A DNA stretch of 10,811 nucleotides, from NCBI GenBank assembly GCA_964524145.1, contig CAZGCA010000122.1, forward strand, positions 1 through 10,811, in the 5' to 3' direction. The notes under the pieces are model-generated. The model was not told the DNA's origin. It was given only the letters and a program-made list of their open reading frames with translations, and ran no database searches. This DNA comes from CAZGCA01 sp964524145. GTDB taxonomy: Bacteria > Hydrogenedentota > CAZGCA01. Numbering within the stretch: position 1 is the first letter of the stretch; each line of letters opens with the position of its first letter. The translations under genes and the position numbers were made by a program. Below, one piece after another: positions 5,609-10,811 of this stretch.

Positions 5609-8600
5609 ATGAGTGGACAGCATTCCCCATCGTTTCGTGGGAGTACAAGCAGTGTAGGCACGATATTCGTGGTCTTGGTGTCACTGGCAGTTCTTTGGCC
5701 GGTGCACGTCCAGGCCGATCTGTCGAGCTTTGACATCGGGCTTATCACCGACCAGACCGCGCGGCACGGGTATACGCGCAGCTTCGAGGTGTATTCGTCC
5801 GAGCTCGGCAGCCCGGCAGCATTCACGATGGATCTCAGCCCGGAACCTGCCGGGTTGATTTCGCTTGAGCCGCTGGTTGGCGGCGAGTCCAGAGCGCTGT
5901 TCTCGTATACCCCGGACGTGCAGGACCGCAAACCTTTCGAGATCACCTTCACCGCGAGCTCAGCCGTGTCGAGCGTCTCGCAGACCGTTATCATGACCGC
6001 GGTGGCGGACCTCGTGCCGGAGTCCGATATCATCACCTACGTCCGGCCCCTTCCCGACCCGACGAGTCAGACTACCGTGGTAGAGGAAGACATCACCACC
6101 GGCGAAGTCCATCTGAACCATATCGTGTATCCGTTTGAGTTCGAGGGTGAGCTGCATTTCGCGAAACGCGTGACCGTTTCGGGGAAGACCGTCTTGTTCG
6201 ACGCGAACCTTGGTTCTCTCCACACCAGCTACCACGACCGGGACGACATTGTCGAGATGAACATCTCTGCTGAGACCGTTATCGTCCGAGATCCGCTCCA
6301 TTTGCCGCAGACCAACGTCACGATCAACGCGCGTGAGCTGCGGTTCGAGGATAGGGACGGAGCCGACGACGAGGAGAAAGCCCGGATTATCACGACGCCA
6401 CGTTGGGACCCGACGCAATCGTCTGCGGGACAACTGGGAGCCGATGTCTACAACAGCGCGGACGATGTACCAGCCGGGAACGGCTCGCCCGGGTTGAATG
6501 CGGGCGAGGTGACTGTCAATGTCGAGAGCCTATACGTTTCCGATGGAGACGAAGCAACCCCCGCTATCCGGTTCGTGTTGAGCGGTGGCAAAGGCCAGAA
6601 TTCCGGGCCCGGTTGCCCCGGCTGGCCCGGCATACCAATGGCCAGCGCATCGTACTATCCTGTCACACCCCCTGCCTCCCAGGTCCCGGATCCGTCGCAT
6701 ATTGTGTGGTACCATTTCGAAGAGTGGAGAGCTGGCAACTGCGACGGGGACTATGATGGCTGGCACCCGGACGAGGATTGGACCTACGGGATTGCGACCT
6801 GGCCGGGTAACGGCGGCAACGCGGTGGCTCCGGGTACGCCCGGTCCGGGCGGAGAAGGAGCGGGTTTCAGCTCGACACTGGATCCGGGGGTTCTCGACCT
6901 CAGCACCATCGTCGACGTTGCAGGCGGTGCACCAGGCGACCCCGGCCTTCCCGACCCGAGCGACGATGTCGTGCAGGGCGGCGCTGCCGGCACCCCGAAC
7001 CCTGCCTACTGGGCAAGTGGACATTGTTGGTCACGGCTGGTCATCCCGTTCGGCTACGTTCGCTGTTCGGCTACGATTGTCTTTACCGTCCACTCGCATA
7101 CGTCCCTGGCCGGTGCCGACGGGATTGGCCCGACGAACGGAGAAGGTGCAGCCGGCACATTCGATCAAACCGCCGGCTCACCGTTGGCCTGGCTCACGCC
7201 GCCCGCGGCACGCAGCGTGCTCATGGACGCCAGGGACACGTACCTGAACGGCCACATTGAACAGGCCCGAGCAATACTCGAGCAATACCTCGATCTGCTC
7301 AATGACGTGGAAGGCACCACGCCGGAGGACGCGGTGGACTTCGAGCAGATTCGCCAGGAGATGGAGACGCTGTACCATCGCGCGTCCAACAACCTGGACT
7401 ACTTCGGCAATCCGGGAGGCTGGGTACCCATGCTATCGTTCGAGGCGAACATGGCCGCGTTCGAAAACGAGATCGAGCGTGCCATCCGGGTGCTGTATGC
7501 GACGTACTGGCTGGACAGCAAAGCCGACGAGGTGCTCGACAAAGCCAACGCCATGGCATTTGCCAGGGGTCAATTGGACGAAGAGTTGGACGAATTCATC
7601 GAGGCATACTACGCAGCGCAGGAGGCCATCCCCGGGTTGCAGGTGCAGGCCGCTAACATCGTCAACCAGATCGAGGTCACGACTCAGCAGCTCCGAAGCA
7701 TCGAGGAACGCCTGCTCGAGAAAGCCCAGGATAACCTCGAGCCGCCGTGGTGGGAAAAGGCGTTGCGGGTCGTCGGTGCGGGGCTCAAGATGATTCCGGT
7801 GTATCAGCCCGCGCTTGGTGCCATAGGTGGCGGCATGAATATCATAGCCAGCGTCGATTCCGAGACGTCCCTCGACGATCTGGACTCGATAATCCAGGAA
7901 GGCGAGTTCGCGTACACGTTTCGTCAGGCGGATTTCGTTAGGAAATCCGATCAGATGAAGAGGAAACTCAACGAGTTCAAGCAAGAGGGCAGAAACGACA
8001 GAGACGCGTACCATATGTACGTCGACAGCCTGCACCTGTACTCGAAACAGATCGCCGATGGGCTCGGGCCGCTGGTCCAGTCTATCAAAGGGTCGCAGGC
8101 GCCGAAAAGTGAATTGGAGGCGGAGTTCGAGAAGCTGAAAGCCGCCGATCCGGCGTTTCAGCAACTCTCGGGAGAGATCTATCAACTCGCTGATCAGAAA
8201 GAGCTGTTGGCGCAGCGCATAGCCGACACGATGCAGACCCTGACGACGATGGCGACAAACATCAACCAGACGATGCTCGGTGCGATTGCACTTGACGATA
8301 ACATATCTGAGAATGCGCAACGGATCGATGACCGGGCGTTCATGTACATCAAGGAGATGGAACGACGGGCAAAAGACCGTTTACTCAAGTATCAGTATCA
8401 CGTGATGAAAGCGTTCGAGTACCGTATGCTGCAGGAGTACAGTGGGGAACTGAACCTTAACAGGCTGTTCGACGCGTTCCGGACACTGGTCGATCCGGCC
8501 GGCCACGATCACCTGCTGACGCCCGAGGAGTTCGAGCAGCTCAAGGCGGTCTATATTGAAGAACTGAGCCGGATCACCGCCCAGATGTTCGACGCGCTGA

Positions 8601-10811
8601 ATATACACGCCCCCGAGCGCTCTGTCCCCATCACCTTTGCGTTGAGCCAGGAGGAGATCGATGCGCTGAACCGTGACGGGTTCGTCTACATCAACATGAA
8701 GGACAAGAACGTCTTTGGGAGGACGGAAGAGAACCTGCGGATAGTCGACCTGCGCACCAAGAGTCTGATGGTGTACCCGGCGACCGGCGGCGGTTACGGC
8801 GGCACGGCGCTGCTCAGGTTGAAGTACGAACATAGCGGAGTATCGTTGGTCAGCTCGAAAGGCGCAACATACACGTTTAATCACTATCGTACCGCGTCGG
8901 TGAATCCCATCACGTGGAAGACGGTGTACAACGGGATCTGGGATACCATTGAGGAAACAACCGTCAGCGCCGCCAGCGAATCGTTGCTCGAGTTCCTGCT
9001 CGAGGACGAACTGGGACATCTCAGTCCCGACCTCATGCTCTATTCGCGTCCGTCAGCCTGGGCTGATCTCCTCATCACGAAAGAGCAGGTCACTGCGACG
9101 GGCGAAGAGATGGTGATCAGCGATCTGCAAATCGAGGTGCAGTACGACTACTTCGAGAAGCGTACCGACCAGAGCGAGTTGGAGGTGCAGGTTGTCGGCG
9201 ACCTCAGACCGACGATACTCGTCGAGTCGCCTGAAATGGATATCAACGGTCGCAGGGACGGCCGCGGCGACTTCGTGCGCACATTCAACCGGGGTGAGAC
9301 CATCACGCTCGAAGCGCCTGCCACCTACGGCACATGGGTATTCGAACGGTGGGCCGACGCGAGCGGCGAGGTATTCAAGATGCTCGAGGCCTCACCGACA
9401 GTTACCATCCCGATGGACGCGCATAAGATGATTCAAGCGATATACATTGACACTGCGGACACCGATCCGCCCGCCTCTCCGGTGATCACCACGAACGGGG
9501 GTGTTGACCTCACCATAGGCTTACCCGAGCTCACGCTGGCGGGCACGGTCGATGCCGACACTGCCATTATCGAACTTAACGGCGAAGAAATCGATCATGA
9601 GATGGGAGAGCTCAATTGGCAGGTGAACCTGTCATTGGTTCTTGGCGCCCAGGTTTTTGAGGTAGTCGCGCTCGACGACTCGCTCAACCCAAGCGACCCG
9701 GCTTCCATCGTCGTGTCCTACATCCCCGTCTACGACTCGGACGGCGACGGGATCATCGATGCGGATGAAGGGACCGACGACCCCGATGAAGACGGTATCC
9801 CGAACTACCTCGATGACGACTCCGACAATGACGGGTTGTCAGATGGCGACGAATCCACCCTCGGAACTGACCCGTTTGATGCGGACTCGGATGGTGACGG
9901 CATGCCGGACGGGTATGAAATTGATCACGGCCTCGATCCTACCGTTGATGACGGGGACGACGATGACGATGACGACGGGCTGACCAATATCGAGGAATGG
10001 GAAGAGGGCACGGACCCGCAGAACCCGGACACCGACGGCGACGGGCTGCCGGACGGGCTTGAGATAGAGCTGGGCCTCGACCCAACGAGGGACGAGGGTG
10101 CCCATGACCTCGACGACGACGGATTGAGCAACGCCGAGGAGTTCGCAGCAGGTACGGACCCGCTGAACCCGGACACCGACGGCGATGGGTTGACCGACGG
10201 GTTCGAAGTGGCACACGGGAGCGACCCGCTTGATGAAGAGAGCGTGCCCGTGCTCGGCGACGTGAACGGCGACGGGTATGCCAACGCGGTTGATGTGCAG
10301 CTCGCGGTCAACGCGTCGATGGGCAATGTCGGGCTCCACACAAGCCCGGATATCAACTACGACGGCGAGATAGACGCGCTGGACGTCCAGCTCGCGATCA
10401 ATGCCGCGATGGGATATGACATCACACCGCACATCAACCAGCGCGCCGGTGTGTCGATGACCTTCTACATTGACGCGTCGCACCGCGGGCCCGAGGATGG
10501 CTCGCGAACCCATCCCTACAACACTTTGGGCGAAGCCGTGGCCATGTGTCTGGCCGGCAGGGGCGATACCATCGTGGTACAACCGGGCATCTACGCTGAA
10601 CGAATCACGCTGAAATCCGCGATGACGATTATCGGCGACGAGGGGCCCGCTGAGACCCTCGTCACCGGGCTCGGTCTGGATCTGCCGGTGTTGGTCCTGG
10701 CAGATGACACCGTGGTGCGCGGGTTTGCGGTAGGAGACGCGGGAACCGCGGCAGCTATCGAGGTGCCCGAAGGAGCGGAGTGCGAAGTGACAAACTGCGT
10801 GCTGTTCTCGA
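5609..10811 (+). CDS. Giant secreted multidomain protein with helical toxin-like core, TSP3, dockerin-like and beta-helix domains (3' end outside window)
   Basis: The frame is open for 1734 codons to the window edge. ATG 5609 has GGAGG 5 bases upstream. Residues 1-36 are a signal peptide cut after VQA. About 37-530 is beta-rich, including solenoid-like strands (LPQTNVTINARELRFEDR, 232-249) and Gly/Pro-rich loops at 326-343 and 398-420. About 532-712 is helical and coiled-coil-like, with YFGNPGGWVPMLSFE from 598. W714-W715 opens a hydrophobic Gly-rich stretch to about 749 (VVGAGLKMIPVY, ALGAIGGGMNIIASV), then helices to about 1000. A second beta domain spans 1003-1200, then an InlB-like repeat 1202-1280, an Ig-like domain about 1284-1374, TSP3-type calcium loops 1376-1547, a dockerin-like pair 1549-1606 (DVNGDG, DINYDG) and the start of a DUF1565-type parallel beta-helix from 1617. 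The two arms around a hydrophobic hairpin recall alpha-pore-forming toxins; that is inference. It is exported and probably surface-bound. Function unknown; an adhesin or polysaccharide-binding protein is the alternative. Confidence 0.9.
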   Translation, partial: MSGQHSPSFRGSTSSVGTIFVVLVSLAVLWPVHVQADLSSFDIGLITDQTARHGYTRSFEVYSSELGSPAAFTMDLSPEPAGLISLEPLVGGESRALFSYTPDVQDRKPFEITFTASSAVSSVSQTVIMTAVADLVPESDIITYVRPLPDPTSQTTVVEEDITTGEVHLNHIVYPFEFEGELHFAKRVTVSGKTVLFDANLGSLHTSYHDRDDIVEMNISAETVIVRDPLHLPQTNVTINARELRFEDRDGADDEEKARIITTPRWDPTQSSAGQLGADVYNSADDVPAGNGSPGLNAGEVTVNVESLYVSDGDEATPAIRFVLSGGKGQNSGPGCPGWPGIPMASASYYPVTPPASQVPDPSHIVWYHFEEWRAGNCDGDYDGWHPDEDWTYGIATWPGNGGNAVAPGTPGPGGEGAGFSSTLDPGVLDLSTIVDVAGGAPGDPGLPDPSDDVVQGGAAGTPNPAYWASGHCWSRLVIPFGYVRCSATIVFTVHSHTSLAGADGIGPTNGEGAAGTFDQTAGSPLAWLTPPAARSVLMDARDTYLNGHIEQARAILEQYLDLLNDVEGTTPEDAVDFEQIRQEMETLYHRASNNLDYFGNPGGWVPMLSFEANMAAFENEIERAIRVLYATYWLDSKADEVLDKANAMAFARGQLDEELDEFIEAYYAAQEAIPGLQVQAANIVNQIEVTTQQLRSIEERLLEKAQDNLEPPWWEKALRVVGAGLKMIPVYQPALGAIGGGMNIIASVDSETSLDDLDSIIQEGEFAYTFRQADFVRKSDQMKRKLNEFKQEGRNDRDAYHMYVDSLHLYSKQIADGLGPLVQSIKGSQAPKSELEAEFEKLKAADPAFQQLSGEIYQLADQKELLAQRIADTMQTLTTMATNINQTMLGAIALDDNISENAQRIDDRAFMYIKEMERRAKDRLLKYQYHVMKAFEYRMLQEYSGELNLNRLFDAFRTLVDPAGHDHLLTPEEFEQLKAVYIEELSRITAQMFDALNIHAPERSVPITFALSQEEIDALNRDGFVYINMKDKNVFGRTEENLRIVDLRTKSLMVYPATGGGYGGTALLRLKYEHSGVSLVSSKGATYTFNHYRTASVNPITWKTVYNGIWDTIEETTVSAASESLLEFLLEDELGHLSPDLMLYSRPSAWADLLITKEQVTATGEEMVISDLQIEVQYDYFEKRTDQSELEVQVVGDLRPTILVESPEMDINGRRDGRGDFVRTFNRGETITLEAPATYGTWVFERWADASGEVFKMLEASPTVTIPMDAHKMIQAIYIDTADTDPPASPVITTNGGVDLTIGLPELTLAGTVDADTAIIELNGEEIDHEMGELNWQVNLSLVLGAQVFEVVALDDSLNPSDPASIVVSYIPVYDSDGDGIIDADEGTDDPDEDGIPNYLDDDSDNDGLSDGDESTLGTDPFDADSDGDGMPDGYEIDHGLDPTVDDGDDDDDDDGLTNIEEWEEGTDPQNPDTDGDGLPDGLEIELGLDPTRDEGAHDLDDDGLSNAEEFAAGTDPLNPDTDGDGLTDGFEVAHGSDPLDEESVPVLGDVNGDGYANAVDVQLAVNASMGNVGLHTSPDINYDGEIDALDVQLAINAAMGYDITPHINQRAGVSMTFYIDASHRGPEDGSRTHPYNTLGEAVAMCLAGRGDTIVVQPGIYAERITLKSAMTIIGDEGPAETLVTGLGLDLPVLVLADDTVVRGFAVGDAGTAAAIEVPEGAECEVTNCVLFS
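9734..10249 (+). repeat. Acidic TSP3-type calcium-binding repeats within the giant gene
   Basis: About 172 residues contain seven Asp-rich loops of the DxDxDG kind: DSDGDGIID, DSDNDGLSD, DSDGDGMPD, DDDDDDGLT, DTDGDGLPD, DLDDDGLSN and DTDGDGLTD, most followed by GYE/GLE/GFE and LGLDP-like turns. At DNA level the segments at 10010-10057 and 10154-10201, 144 bases apart, are almost identical, which suggests recent internal duplication. A run of Asp codons lies near 9950-9978. Thrombospondin type 3 repeats bind calcium and usually act as stiff spacers in surface proteins. Confidence 0.85.
10253..10426 (+). other. Dockerin-like domain coding segment within the giant gene
   Basis: Two related EF-hand-like segments lie side by side: GDVNGDGYANAVDVQLAVNA and DINYDGEIDALDVQLAINA, each ending in a small-residue MG turn. 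The spacing and duplicated calcium loop plus helix match type I dockerins. In cellulosomes these bind cohesins, but in this bacterial group they occur widely on surface proteins with unknown partners. The position inside the chain, ahead of a beta-helix, is unusual because dockerins are normally terminal. Confidence 0.8.

Noticed and set aside
7433..8320. 295-codon minus-strand frame within the giant gene
   Set aside because: Shadow of the helical core; no ribosome binding site and no recognisable protein pattern.

Overview
The window looks like a piece of a metagenome-derived bacterial genome. It has a scaffold gap of 100 Ns flanked by an identical 55-base sequence on each side. The gene content suggests the Planctomycetota / Lentisphaerota / Hydrogenedentota / Sumerlaeota neighbourhood: a prepilin-type protein with an H-Xn-DG tail, a surface protein with TSP3 repeats, and a dockerin-like pair of the 'AVDVQLxxNAxMG' type. 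Hydrogenedentota is my best guess, by resemblance only; no marker gene here proves it.

Layout. Bases 1-384 hold no gene: they carry a hairpin-rich repeat pair and an extended -10 promoter. A B12-binding radical SAM protein follows on the + strand (385-1881), then a small secreted NTF2-like protein with a TTG start (2008-2436). Convergent to these, on the - strand, is purF (4043 to 2500), the first enzyme of de novo purine synthesis. The gap lies inside its 3' end, and collapsing the duplicated 55 bases restores an intact 462-residue PurF. Upstream of purF on the same strand, across a 256-base intergenic stretch with a strong hairpin and a dyad, is a prepilin-like H-Xn-DG protein (5172 to 4300) with a near-consensus promoter. 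A 436-base divergent regulatory region separates it from the dominant feature of the window.

That feature is one uninterrupted reading frame from 5609 to the right edge, at least 1734 residues with no stop. It encodes an exported multidomain protein: signal peptide, beta-rich N-terminal part with Gly/Pro-rich loops, a long helical core made of two coiled-coil-like arms around a hydrophobic Gly-rich hairpin, a second beta domain, an InlB-like repeat, an Ig-like domain, seven acidic TSP3-type calcium loops, a dockerin-like pair, and the start of a parallel beta-helix. The helical core resembles the layout of alpha-helical pore-forming toxins. It is the best candidate here for undescribed biology, but no function is demonstrated.

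The genes do not form one pathway. PurF is housekeeping and stands without other purine genes. The divergent prepilin-like and giant-protein genes are both cell-envelope or surface genes and may share regulation, as could be expected from their common intergenic region with two dyad sequences.
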